A DNA stretch of 64,000 nucleotides from Chitinophaga pinensis (lineage in GTDB: Bacteria; Bacteroidota; Bacteroidia; NS11-12g; UBA9320). The position numbers and the translations under genes are program-made. Positions 17,705-26,445 of the stretch are shown here, one piece after another. The DNA is taken from NCBI GenBank assembly GCA_945897885.1, contig CAMDGU010000004.1, forward strand, positions 1-64,000, written 5' to 3'. The notes beneath the pieces are model-generated. The model was given only the letters and a program-made list of their open reading frames with translations. It was not told the DNA's origin and did not search any database. Within the stretch, counting starts at the first letter, position 1. Each line of letters opens with the position of its first letter.

Positions 17705-19249
17705 CTACCCAGCCCAATTTTCCCTATCCAAACTCCGGTATTGAATAGCTTCGGCCAAATGCTCTACTTTTATTTCTTCGCTTTGTGCCAGATCGGCAAT
17801 GGTTCGGCTTACTTTCAAAATCCTATCATAGGCTCTGGCACTCAAATTAAGGCGCTGCATTGCGGTTTTTAAAAGCGTTTGACCAATGCTGTTAATTACA
17901 CACAATTCCATTACCATATTGCTTGGCATCATAGCATTGCTATATATCCCCTCGGTATTTTCAAACCGGCTTTTTTGAAAATCTCGGGCTTTTAATACTC
18001 TTTCCCGAACCACTTTGCTATTTTCATTGCTTTGTTTGCGGTTTGATAGTTCATCGAAACTAACCGGTGTAACTTCAATATGAATATCTATCCTGTCCAA
18101 CAACGGACCCGAAATTTTACTTAAATATTTTTGAACCACACCCGGCCCGCAAACACATTCTTTTTCAGGATGATTATAATATCCACACGGACAAGGATTC
18201 ATACTGGCCACCAACATAAAACTGGCAGGATATTCCACGGCAAACCGAGCTCGGGAAATAGTTACTTTCCGCTCTTCCAATGGCTGACGCATTACCTCTA
18301 AAACGGTGCGTTTAAACTCGGGTAATTCATCCAAGAACAAAACCCCATTATGAGCCATTGATATTTCACCGGGTTGCGGAACACCGCCCCCTCCAACCAA
18401 TGCAACATCGCTTATGGTATGATGCGGGCTTCGAAAAGGACGAGTCCCAACCAAGGAAGCATTATCCCCCAACTTTCCGGCTACCGAATGTATTTTTGTA
18501 GTTTCTAAGGCTTCATGAAGTGTCATAGGAGGAAGAATAGTTGGCAATCGCTTGGCCAGCATTGTTTTTCCGGCACCCGGCGGGCCTATCAAAATAATAT
18601 TATGACCACCAGCTGCGGCTATTTCCATAGCCCGCTTTATATTTTCCTGACCTTGCACATCGGCAAAATCAACAGCAAAAACACCGTTCTGTTCATCATA
18701 GTCTTTTCTAGGGTCAGCAAAGGTTCTTGCTACTGATTCATCCCCGTTTAAAAAACCAACTAATTGTGCCAAATTTTCAACCCCGTATACCTCCAAATCT
18801 TTTACAATGGCAGCTTCCCGGGCATTTTGTGCCGGAAGTATTATTCCTTTAAAACCATCTTTTATGGCCTGAACGGCGATTGGTAAAGCTCCTTTAATGG
18901 GCAAAACACCACCATCTAAAGACAACTCACCCATGATAATAAACTGTTCCAGTTTATCGGCATTCACTTGTCCTGATGCTGCTAAAATTCCTGTGGCAAT
19001 AGACAAATCGTAGGCAGAGCCTTCTTTACGGATATCAGCCGGAGCCATATTTACGACTACCCGTTCGCGGGGCATTTTAAACCCATTGTTTTTAACCGCT
19101 GTTTCTATTCTTAGCTGGCTTTCTTTCACAGCATTGTCGGGTAATCCCACCATAAAGTAATTCAATTGGCCTTGGCCAATATTTACTTCAATGGTTATTT
19201 TATGGGCATTTACCCCAAATACGGCACTACCGTAAGTTTTTACCAGCAT
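17705..19249 (-). CDS. YifB/ComM-family Mg-chelatase-like AAA+ ATPase
   Basis: The protein (about 514 residues) has an N-terminal Lon-protease-like S5 fold (MLVKTYGSAVFGVNAHKITIEV, GLPDNAVKESQLRI). A ChlI-type AAA+ domain follows (GPPGAGKTMLAKRLPTILPPM; FLDELPEF; MNPCPCGYY with the cysteine pair and CVCGPG), then a C-terminal helical domain (LNLSARAYDRILKVSRTIADL). The family corresponds to ComM, a hexameric helicase that helps branch migration during natural transformation. Met13 (19249) is the better start because the family begins MLxKTxSAAxxG. Upstream residues of the ORF are not conserved. No competence genes are adjacent. Confidence 0.9.
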   Translation of the reverse strand: MLVKTYGSAVFGVNAHKITIEVNIGQGQLNYFMVGLPDNAVKESQLRIETAVKNNGFKMPRERVVVNMAPADIRKEGSAYDLSIATGILAASGQVNADKLEQFIIMGELSLDGGVLPIKGALPIAVQAIKDGFKGIILPAQNAREAAIVKDLEVYGVENLAQLVGFLNGDESVARTFADPRKDYDEQNGVFAVDFADVQGQENIKRAMEIAAAGGHNIILIGPPGAGKTMLAKRLPTILPPMTLHEALETTKIHSVAGKLGDNASLVGTRPFRSPHHTISDVALVGGGGVPQPGEISMAHNGVLFLDELPEFKRTVLEVMRQPLEERKVTISRARFAVEYPASFMLVASMNPCPCGYYNHPEKECVCGPGVVQKYLSKISGPLLDRIDIHIEVTPVSFDELSNRKQSNENSKVVRERVLKARDFQKSRFENTEGIYSNAMMPSNMVMELCVINSIGQTLLKTAMQRLNLSARAYDRILKVSRTIADLAQSEEIKVEHLAEAIQYRSLDRENWAG

Positions 19250-19331
19250 AGCACAAAAATAAAGGATAAGCCGATAAATCACCAACTCTCAAACTGAGCC
19301 AAATAAAATTGAACTATTTTTAGCACAGAAC

Positions 19332-19790
19332 ATGAATAATTATATAGCCTTACTTGGGGGGCATTAATGTTAGCGGACAAAAGCCCGTAAAAATGGCTGA
19401 TTTGAAAAGTCTTTTTGAGGATTTGAATTATAAAAATGTATCTACTTATATCCAAAGCGGAAATGTTCTTTTTGAATCTGAAAATTCAAACACTGACTTA
19501 TTGTCTAATGAAATTGCTGATAAAATTAAACAACAATACGGATGGGAGGTGCCGGTGATTGTAATTAGCAGCGATTACCTTAAACTTGTGTCCGAAAATA
19601 ATCCGTTCATAAACGAACGAAATGAAAGTTTAGATAGGTTATACCTTACTTTCTTAAAAAATGAACCAAATGCTGAACTCGCTGAAAAATTTAAAGCTTT
19701 TGATTAACTGCGAAACTCTAATATAAAATTTTCCTTCTGCATTTAACAAAATAAAAGATGATGAACTTTGCTATATAGGGTTCTTATAAT
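19332..19790 (+). pseudogene. DUF1697 gene, frameshifted and 3'-truncated
   Basis: DUF1697 proteins begin MxxYIALLRGINVSGQ. Here ATG AAT AAT TAT ATA GCC TTA CTT at 19332 starts correctly but a run of six G at 19356-19361 shifts the frame; with five G it reads LLGGINVSGQ. The body (VKMADLKSLFEDLNYKNVS, TYIQSGNVLFE) is intact to residue ~125, then a stop at 19705-19707 follows. A residual DDELCYIG in another frame marks a second shift. Family members run to about 180 residues, so the C-terminal third is gone. The break coincides with the start of a palindromic element at about 19778. Confidence 0.75.
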
Positions 19791-19933
19791 AACCCGTTGG
19801 GTGAAATTAAATAATTTCTTTTTATATTTGACATGGATATTGTTTGTTTGATCGCTATCTAGATACTGAATTTCAGTATCTAGAGAAATATCCAATAGCA
19901 TTTTTATTCACATTGTAATTTCACCCAACGGGT
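19778..19933. repeat. Nested palindromic element (MITE- or REP-like) at a gene-truncation junction
   Basis: The outer arms ACCCGTTGGGTGAAATTA (19792-19809) and the exact reverse complement (19916-19933) bound a 142-base unit. Inside lie GGATATT...AATATCC and a perfect 12-base-arm hairpin CTAGATACTGAA/TTCAGTATCTAG (about 19858-19882). Each outer arm also holds its own small palindrome (ACCCGTTGGGT). GGGTT (19778-19782) pairs with AACCC just outside. No ORF is inside. The element sits exactly between a 3'-truncated gene and a 5'-truncated gene, so it probably marks an insertion or deletion event. Confidence 0.65.
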
Positions 19934-19989
19934 GTTTTTAAATTTATATGAAGTAATCATAACAGTCCCATATCTTTTTATTTAACAAA

Positions 19990-20379
19990 ATGATCAAGGA
20001 AATAGATCATGCCACCATGCTAACCTTGGCATCTAATGTTCCTAACATGCTGATGCAGGATGCCAGCTGGCAAAATCAGGTGGTGTTGCAATGGCTCAGC
20101 AATTCGCCAACCGCTACTAATATGGATATGGAAATGGGGAATTTAAAAGGCGATTTTATAGCAGGAAAGCCACAGTTATGCTATCTCCGCTATAATTGTG
20201 CCTTAACTCAGGATTCATTAAACGCCATGCAACTCGGCAAAACCTTTAATCAAAAGGATGTGGATGATGTGGTGGAAATGAGCAATGCCGGCAATCGTGA
20301 GCTATTGTATACCATAGGTGCCAAAGCTTCTGTTGAAATTAAGGAAGAGCATTTTTCGGATACTTTTAAGTTGGGATAA
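19990..20379 (+). pseudogene. C-terminal fragment of a patatin-like phospholipase
   Basis: The 129-residue ORF (EIDHATMLTLASNVPNML, WQNQVVLQWLSNSPT, MEMGNLKGDF, RYNCALTQDSLNAMQ) resembles, from memory of the family, the C-terminal region of Bacteroidota patatin-like proteins. The N-terminal catalytic part (GxSxG and DGG motifs) is entirely missing; a stop lies immediately upstream in frame. It therefore has no catalytic residues and is a 5'-truncated remnant. It begins about 55 bases after the palindromic element. A freestanding small protein is a less likely alternative. The family assignment is moderately secure. Confidence 0.55.
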
Positions 20380-20460
20380 TCTTAGCTACCTATTTTATCA
20401 AGTGCCTGATTGATATCGAAAATAATGTCTTCATTATTTTCTAATCTTAAGTTTGGTATT

Positions 20461-21165
20461 CTATTGCTTTACAAGCTTTATCCTGCTCACCTTTTCGCCG
20501 TTAGAAAAGCTTATATAATAAAGCCCTTTTGGGTAATCAAAGGCAAGGGATTCGGAATTAAAAACAGAAGTAGAAATAGGCTGACCTTGATAATTATAAA
20601 TTGAAATAACACTTCCCGGTTTTACCAAATTGGTATTAATGGATAGTTTATCGGTGGTTAAAGGGTTGGGATATATCAAATTTGTTTGGTTTGCAAGTTC
20701 CGGTATATCAGCAGTTTCTTTTACCACAATCACAAAATTATCAATGGTATCTGCTTGTGTTGTTCCAAAGCTACCTATTTTAGCATAAACTTTTAAGATA
20801 ATTTGAAGTTTAAACGTTCCTCCTTTGGTTGGTATTCCTGATATTGAAGCACAACCGGTTTCAGCAGGTGTGTAGGTTTTTCGAGGTTTGTTTAATTGAA
20901 AAGTAAGTCCGTCAGGCATCCCGTTCACTTTTACAATAGTGGCTGAATCAATAGTTACGGCTGCAGGGTTTCCAAAAACAATAATTGTCGTATCTTTTAT
21001 TATCTTAAAATTAATTACTTCGCTGTAAGCTACCCCCACATTAGCTTCGGGCAGTGAGGATGGATAAAATCCCGGCTTGGTAATGCTGCCATCGGGTGTG
21101 CATTGTGCATTAAGTTTTAGTACCGATAAAATAAATAGTGAAAGTATAAGAAGATTTTTGCTCAT
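20461..21165 (-). CDS. Secreted protein with type A T9SS sorting domain
   Basis: This is a 234-residue protein with a signal peptide (MSKNLLILSLFILSVLKLNAQ). A beta-rich middle domain with two cysteines follows (CASISGIPTKGGTFKLQIIL). The C-terminal ~75 residues are a type A sorting domain (NLIYPNPLTTDKLSI, VISIYNYQGQPIS, YPKGLYYISFSNGEKVSRIKL). It should be exported by T9SS and its tail removed or modified at the surface. The ATG is only 15 bases from the ATG of the divergent TonB receptor, so they may share a regulatory region and a function, but that is inference. A TAATTTTG -7-like box for this gene lies at 21216-21223 inside the receptor's coding region. Confidence 0.82.
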   Translation of the reverse strand: MSKNLLILSLFILSVLKLNAQCTPDGSITKPGFYPSSLPEANVGVAYSEVINFKIIKDTTIIVFGNPAAVTIDSATIVKVNGMPDGLTFQLNKPRKTYTPAETGCASISGIPTKGGTFKLQIILKVYAKIGSFGTTQADTIDNFVIVVKETADIPELANQTNLIYPNPLTTDKLSINTNLVKPGSVISIYNYQGQPISTSVFNSESLAFDYPKGLYYISFSNGEKVSRIKLVKQ

Positions 21166-21180
21166 TTGAATAATATTTTT

Positions 21181-23517
21181 ATGTGGTACAATTTTAAGGT
21201 ATTTAGCCGTTGGGTCAAAATTATTTTGCTATTCATATTTATTGGAGTTGGAACTGCCTCTGCTCAGATATTGGTAAGAGGGGTTATTACTAACACCGAT
21301 TCGATAAATAGAATAGGCAATGTGTCGGTTAAAAATTTAACTACCCAACAGGGAACCGTAACCAATGATTCCGGTTTCTATAAGCTTTTGGCTTCATCAG
21401 GCAATCAGTTGGAGTATAGCAAAACGGGTTTTGATACCAAAAAAATAGTGTTTGGGGGCGAAACGGTTCTCAATATTTCACTTAGTGTTTCTGAAAACAT
21501 GCTGGATGAACTAGTGGTTTCAGCTTCCAAAAGCGATCAATCTTTAAAAAACACTTCCGTATCTATGGAGGTTATAAAACCCTATTTGATTGATAATAAA
21601 AACCCGGCTACAGCTGAAAATACAGTGGACCAAATACCCGGAGTGCAAGCCTTAAACGGACAAGTGGTGATACGAAGTGGCAGCGGCTGGAGTTATGGAA
21701 CCGGAAGCCGGGTGATGGTAATGCTGGATGGAATGCCCATGCTATCAGGCGATGCCGGTCAGGTGCAATGGTCGTTTTTGCCGGTTGAAAATATAGAAAA
21801 TATAGAGGTGATAAAAGGAGCTTCTTCCGTTTTGTTTGGTTCTTCGGCTTTAAACGGAGTTATAAATATTAAAACAATCCAACCCAAGCGAAAGCCAGAA
21901 ACAAAAATTTCAACCTTTTATGGGTTTTATGGAAAAGCAAAAGACGATGGCTTAAATTGGAACAATGGGAAAATTCAATCCGTATATGGCATACGGGCGT
22001 TTCATTCACAAAAAATAGGGGGCTTAAATGCGCTAACCATTTCTTTAAATGGATTTAAGGATGACGGCTACCGAATGAGCGATGGCGACCAAAGAATAAG
22101 ACTAGGAACCCAATACCGCTGCCTAATTCCAAAAATTAATGGTCACCCTGTAATAGCTCATGCAGGAATTAACGGAAATATTCAATCCGGTAAAAGCAGT
22201 TCGTTTTTACTTTGGGAAAATGATAAACTGGCTTATACGGCATTGGATAGCAATGTTACCAAAAGCAATACCTTTCGAATGAATATTGACCCCTATCTTG
22301 AAATAAAAAGGCCGGGAGCCAAGCGCTGGAAACATTTATTGCAAGGCCGCTATTTTCGATTATCCAACAAGGTAGAAGACAATGCGGCCGGTAGCAGTAA
22401 TCAAAGCAATTTTTCGGATGCGTGGTATGGTGAATACCAGATTTCAAGGGCCATAACAAAAAATTTAAAACTTATTGGTGGCCTCACTGCAAATTATGCG
22501 GTGTCGCAATCTCCCCTTTATCAGGGAAACCAAACAGCTGCAAACAAAGCTGTATATGCACAAGTTAATCAAAAGTTAGGAAAGTGGAATTTGGATGGGG
22601 GAGTAAGGGTTGAAAATTACCGCCTGAATGATTATAAAGAATCCAAACCGGTAGTAAGAGCCGGAATGAGCCGCGAATTAACCAAAGCAACATTTTTAAG
22701 AGCATCGTTTGGGCAGGGGTATAGGTTTCCTACCATTGCCGAATCGTATGTGCTGACATCCGTAGGACCAATAAAAATTTACCCCAACCAGGATTTAAAA
22801 TCAGAAAAGGGATGGAATGCAGAAATAGGAGTGAAGCAAGGATTGAAAATAGGGAAACTAAACGCTTTGCTAGATGTGGCAGCTTTTTGGATGGAATATG
22901 AACGGATGATGGAATTTACTTTTGCCCAATGGGAAATGCCCAGTTTGCAAAATCCTTTACCTGTAGGTTTTAAATCGGTGAACGTATCGGATGCTAGAAT
23001 TCGAGGCATAGATATTTCATTGGCCGGAAACCGAAGATGGAAGCAAGCTGAATTGAAATGGCTTGGAGGTTACACGTTTTCAAAAGCCATAGCTACGCGA
23101 CCGGATGAAGTATTTTACATAGACTCCCTTGGAAATGAATTAACCTTTAAAAATACCAGCAGCAATCCCGAAGGAAATTATTTGAAATACCGCCCAAAGC
23201 ATTTAATAAGATTGGATTTACAATTTGAATACAAAACGTGGGAGGCAGGAGTAAGTTTGAGATACAATAGTTATTTGCAAAATATTGATAAAGCCTTTGT
23301 ATCCTTTCCAATAGCCAACGCCGTTCCCGGGGTGCAAACATGGCGTGATAAAGGAAAACAAGGCGATAATATTATTGATTTAAGAGTAGGGAAAACCTCC
23401 AAAACCTTTAAAATTTTGTTGCTTGTTAATAATCTTTTAAATCGTCAATACATGACCCGCCCCTGCGATATGAGACCTCCAAGAAGTATTATGCTTCAGG
23501 TAAACCATCAATTTTAA
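21181..23517 (+). CDS. TonB-dependent outer-membrane receptor with CarboxypepD_reg domain
   Basis: The protein (about 778 residues) has a signal peptide (IILLFIFIGVGTASAQ). An N-terminal carboxypeptidase-regulatory-like domain follows (ILVRGVITNTDSINRIGNVSV, TVTNDSGFYKLLA). Next is a plug domain (LDELVVSASKSDQSL, DQIPGVQALNG, RVMVMLDGMPMLSG, IEVIKGASSVLFGSSALNGVINI) and a 22-strand-type barrel ending VNNLLNRQYMTRPCDMRPPRSIMLQVNHQF. It imports a substrate using ExbBD-TonB energy; the C-terminal YMTRP...R and the lack of a SusD partner suggest metal or cofactor rather than glycan uptake. I chose the ATG at 21181; the tracked ORF begins at a TTG 15 bases earlier. Confidence 0.9.
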   Translation: MWYNFKVFSRWVKIILLFIFIGVGTASAQILVRGVITNTDSINRIGNVSVKNLTTQQGTVTNDSGFYKLLASSGNQLEYSKTGFDTKKIVFGGETVLNISLSVSENMLDELVVSASKSDQSLKNTSVSMEVIKPYLIDNKNPATAENTVDQIPGVQALNGQVVIRSGSGWSYGTGSRVMVMLDGMPMLSGDAGQVQWSFLPVENIENIEVIKGASSVLFGSSALNGVINIKTIQPKRKPETKISTFYGFYGKAKDDGLNWNNGKIQSVYGIRAFHSQKIGGLNALTISLNGFKDDGYRMSDGDQRIRLGTQYRCLIPKINGHPVIAHAGINGNIQSGKSSSFLLWENDKLAYTALDSNVTKSNTFRMNIDPYLEIKRPGAKRWKHLLQGRYFRLSNKVEDNAAGSSNQSNFSDAWYGEYQISRAITKNLKLIGGLTANYAVSQSPLYQGNQTAANKAVYAQVNQKLGKWNLDGGVRVENYRLNDYKESKPVVRAGMSRELTKATFLRASFGQGYRFPTIAESYVLTSVGPIKIYPNQDLKSEKGWNAEIGVKQGLKIGKLNALLDVAAFWMEYERMMEFTFAQWEMPSLQNPLPVGFKSVNVSDARIRGIDISLAGNRRWKQAELKWLGGYTFSKAIATRPDEVFYIDSLGNELTFKNTSSNPEGNYLKYRPKHLIRLDLQFEYKTWEAGVSLRYNSYLQNIDKAFVSFPIANAVPGVQTWRDKGKQGDNIIDLRVGKTSKTFKILLLVNNLLNRQYMTRPCDMRPPRSIMLQVNHQF

Positions 23518-23624
23518 GCTTTTTTCGCTATTGTAACTTGTTATTCATGATTTTAAAAAGCTTTAATAATTTAACTTTACATATTCAAAAAAAAAACACG
23601 TGCTTTGATTAATTTTTAAAACCT

Positions 23625-25139
23625 GTGAAACATTTAAAACAATTCCTAACCATTTTCTTTTTTGTATTTCTTTCTTTTGGGTTTACTTATAATCCGGATA
23701 ACAAAGAAAAGTCCCCTTTACCTAATGATAGCAAAGAAAAGGTAGATGCCCTTTGCGATAGAGTAGATAAATTTATTGCCAATCCTTCAGAACCGAGTTG
23801 TAAAACTGCTAAACTCATAGCTTTGGAAGCTGCAGCCATGGCTGAGCGATTGGATTACCGAATGGGTATGCAGCGCTGCTATAAGCAATTGGAAATTATT
23901 TATAATGGAATGGATATTAAAGTACAAGCCATTAAATATAAGGGGAAAGCTGCTATGGTGGATGTGAGTAAGGAAGTAAAAGAAAAGGAAGCCCAATTGG
24001 CTAAGCAAAATGCTGAAATAGAAAAGCAGAACCGAGAAATTGTAAAGCAGGAAGCGGAGATGAAGCTTAAAAATGAAAAAATTGAAAAACAAAAAGCAGA
24101 TGAAGCTAGGATAAAACAAGAACTTGCTTTATTGGATAAGGATAATTCATCAAATAAACAGTTAATACAACAAAAGCAGGCCGAGTTATTGGCAACATCC
24201 GGGCAATTAACCGTTATGACGGAGGAGGCTGAAAAGCTGGCTACGGCAAATAAACTATTAGAACAAGACAAGCAGATTAAGCAACTTTTAGTAGAGCAAA
24301 GTAAAATGGAAGTTGAAAGCCAGAAAGCTCAAAAAAATTATTTATTACTTTTTGTAGGTGTATTATTATTGTTGGCCGGGGTATTGTTTAATTTATACAA
24401 AACCAAACAACGCACTGCCAAAGAATTGGCTTTGAAAACCGAAATTATTATTGCTGAGAAAAAACGCTCTGATGAATTGCTTTTAAATATATTGCCGCTT
24501 CAAACGGCCAATGAACTTAAGGCAAATGGCAAAGCCATAGCACGAGATTATGAGATGGTAACGGTACTTTTTACCGATTTTAAAGACTTTACGCTGGTAA
24601 GCGAGAAATTATCACCTAAAGACTTGGTGGATGTGATAGACATGTGTTATAGTGAGTTTGATAACATTATAGAAAAATACGAAATCGAAAAAATTAAAAC
24701 AATTGGAGATGCATACCTATGTGCATCAGGTATTGCTCATGAAACAATTCCAACGATTAAAAATCATAACCCTTCGAACGTAATAAATGCTGCTCTTGAA
24801 ATTATTGATTATATGAATAGTATGTATCTACAAAGAACTGCAGAAGGAAAACCATTTTTTAGAATACGAATTGGGATTCACAGTGGTCCTTTAGTAGCAG
24901 GAGTGGTTGGTCGTAAGAAATTTGCCTATGATATTTGGGGCGATACCGTGAACACAGCCGCCCGTATGGAGCAAAACAGCGAGCCAGGCAAGGTCAATGT
25001 GTCATCAAGCACTTACAACATGGTAAAAGATGATTATCATTTTACTCACCGCGGTAAAATAGAAGCCAAAAATAAAGGGCAAATTGATATGTTCTTTGTT
25101 GAAAAGAAAGAAATGGCCGGTAAAAATGCTACATCTTAA
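23625..25139 (+). CDS. Membrane-bound class III adenylate cyclase with coiled coil
   Basis: The 504-residue protein starts at GTG. It has a signal-like helix (residues 6-22), a helical N-terminal region with a long heptad coiled coil (about 100-235, AEIEKQNREIVKQEAEMKLK), one membrane helix (about 240-262) and a cytosolic class III cyclase domain. Both metal-binding aspartates are present (LFTDFKDFT, IGDAYLC). Substrate residues are Lys in EKIKTIGDAY and Asp in YDIWGDTVN, the ATP-type pair, and the transition-state Asn/Arg are in NTAARM. So it should make cAMP, not cGMP. The N-terminal half probably dimerises the enzyme and may sense a signal. It stands alone, 107 bases after the TonB receptor. 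Confidence 0.88.
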   Translation: MKHLKQFLTIFFFVFLSFGFTYNPDNKEKSPLPNDSKEKVDALCDRVDKFIANPSEPSCKTAKLIALEAAAMAERLDYRMGMQRCYKQLEIIYNGMDIKVQAIKYKGKAAMVDVSKEVKEKEAQLAKQNAEIEKQNREIVKQEAEMKLKNEKIEKQKADEARIKQELALLDKDNSSNKQLIQQKQAELLATSGQLTVMTEEAEKLATANKLLEQDKQIKQLLVEQSKMEVESQKAQKNYLLLFVGVLLLLAGVLFNLYKTKQRTAKELALKTEIIIAEKKRSDELLLNILPLQTANELKANGKAIARDYEMVTVLFTDFKDFTLVSEKLSPKDLVDVIDMCYSEFDNIIEKYEIEKIKTIGDAYLCASGIAHETIPTIKNHNPSNVINAALEIIDYMNSMYLQRTAEGKPFFRIRIGIHSGPLVAGVVGRKKFAYDIWGDTVNTAARMEQNSEPGKVNVSSSTYNMVKDDYHFTHRGKIEAKNKGQIDMFFVEKKEMAGKNATS

Positions 25140-25142
25140 CTT

Positions 25143-25763
25143 TTAAAATTCATAGCCAAATAAGAATTTGGATCTAAGGTTATATTCATCGGAATATGGC
25201 GTAATAACAGGCCCATGGATGAATGTTTCGCCATAGCTTTTTTGCAAGCTGATACCGGCAGCCATTTCAAAAATTAATCCTCGGTTGGTTTTATAATCAA
25301 AGCCAAAATAAAATGGTACGGCATATTTTGCATTTGCTTCCATATTACTGCCATTGTCAAAAGGTTGAAAAATTTTATCTTGCCTAAATCCAAAATTAAA
25401 TTTTTGGTCATAAACAATATTTCTAAACCCTAAACATGGACTAATAAAAGGTCTAAATTTTTTATTAGTTGAATTGGATGCATAAATTTTAAAAGAAATC
25501 TCGGCTAAATTTTCATCCACTTTAGTAAAATAATAAAGTGAGTTATTAGATTTACGTTTAAATGCATAAACATTTACGGAAAATCGATTGTTAAATCTAT
25601 ACTCAATTGCCGCCGAAGCTCCATCCAATATAGGAGCAGCATAAATTACTAAAGGAAAATGTTTTGGTTTTTTATAAGACAAAGAATCCTTTGCAATCTG
25701 ACCGTTGACTTGGCCAAAAATCATAAAACATAGAGCTATAACTAATTTTTTATTCGTCCTCAT
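25143..25763 (-). CDS. Predicted outer-membrane barrel protein, last gene of an LDT operon
   Basis: This is a 206-residue protein with a signal peptide (KLVIALCFMIFGQVNGQ) and a body of short amphipathic strands (GASAAIEYRFNNRFSVNVYAF, FRPFISPCLGFRNIVY, VPFYFGFDYKTNRGLIFEMAAGISL), ending FLFGYEF with a terminal aromatic typical of outer-membrane barrels. Its ATG overlaps the stop of the preceding gene by 4 bases (ATGA), indicating translational coupling. No family is recognised. Confidence 0.6.
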   Translation of the reverse strand: MRTNKKLVIALCFMIFGQVNGQIAKDSLSYKKPKHFPLVIYAAPILDGASAAIEYRFNNRFSVNVYAFKRKSNNSLYYFTKVDENLAEISFKIYASNSTNKKFRPFISPCLGFRNIVYDQKFNFGFRQDKIFQPFDNGSNMEANAKYAVPFYFGFDYKTNRGLIFEMAAGISLQKSYGETFIHGPVITPYSDEYNLRSKFLFGYEF

Positions 25764-26431
25764 ATTTTTCTGCGGTTAATAGGCATTCCAATTGTGAAAC
25801 CAAAAGTACCACCAAATTTTTGATTATAGCCCGGCCCGCTAATATCAAAGTTTCCTTTGTTTGTAATTTTATACTGATACTTAATGGCTGCAAAACAATC
25901 AAAAATAATACGTTTTGAGAATAATTTGGTAGTGCCAATGGCAAATACTAAAGATTCTCGCTTGGAGCTGAAACTGAAATCAGCTTTTTCAAAGTTTGGT
26001 ATTTGCACGCCCATTTTAATATTTGTTCGTCGGGCTTCCAAGCCAAATCCTAAGTAGGAACCAAAATATACCCGTGAATTATTTTTGCATTTATATCGCT
26101 TTACCATAGCCGAGAGGCATTGTTCATTAAACCGTTCCAGAAATGAAAAATCGGTTACTTCAAGATTTTGAACAGTAATAAAATTAGGATCAATGGTATT
26201 CATCATGCTTGGAGTAAGCTTTAAGGTGTAATTTTTATTCAGTCGCATTTCCATAGCTAAGCTGAATCGTAAACTCACTATTTTAAACGGAGGAATGCTT
26301 AAAATGACATCGAAACTATCTACTTTTGTCGGGTGGGGTTTGTACTTTAAAAAAGGTTGCTGAGCCTTAGCAGCCGATAAAATATCAAGCAAGATTATGA
26401 TATAAAGATATTTTAAGTATAAAGGTTTCAA
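25760..26431 (-). CDS. Predicted outer-membrane barrel protein
   Basis: This 223-residue protein has a signal peptide (ending LSAAKAQ) and amphipathic strands (IVSLRFSLAMEMRLNKNYTLKL, VYFGSYLGFGLEARRTNIKMGV). It is similar in layout to the following gene, to which it is coupled by an ATGA overlap, and it begins 15 bases after the L,D-transpeptidase gene. The two may be diverged duplicates or partners. Function is unknown; the operon suggests a link to the cell wall or its attachment to the outer membrane. Confidence 0.6.
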   Translation of the reverse strand: MKPLYLKYLYIIILLDILSAAKAQQPFLKYKPHPTKVDSFDVILSIPPFKIVSLRFSLAMEMRLNKNYTLKLTPSMMNTIDPNFITVQNLEVTDFSFLERFNEQCLSAMVKRYKCKNNSRVYFGSYLGFGLEARRTNIKMGVQIPNFEKADFSFSSKRESLVFAIGTTKLFSKRIIFDCFAAIKYQYKITNKGNFDISGPGYNQKFGGTFGFTIGMPINRRKI

Positions 26432-26445
26432 ATGTTCTGAAAGGT

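Noticed and set aside
19254-19284. TTG-N20-TATTTTTG promoter-like match for yifB
   Set aside because: Its -7 box lies only 5 bases above the preferred ATG at 19249, which would place the transcript start inside the gene; kept out of the list.
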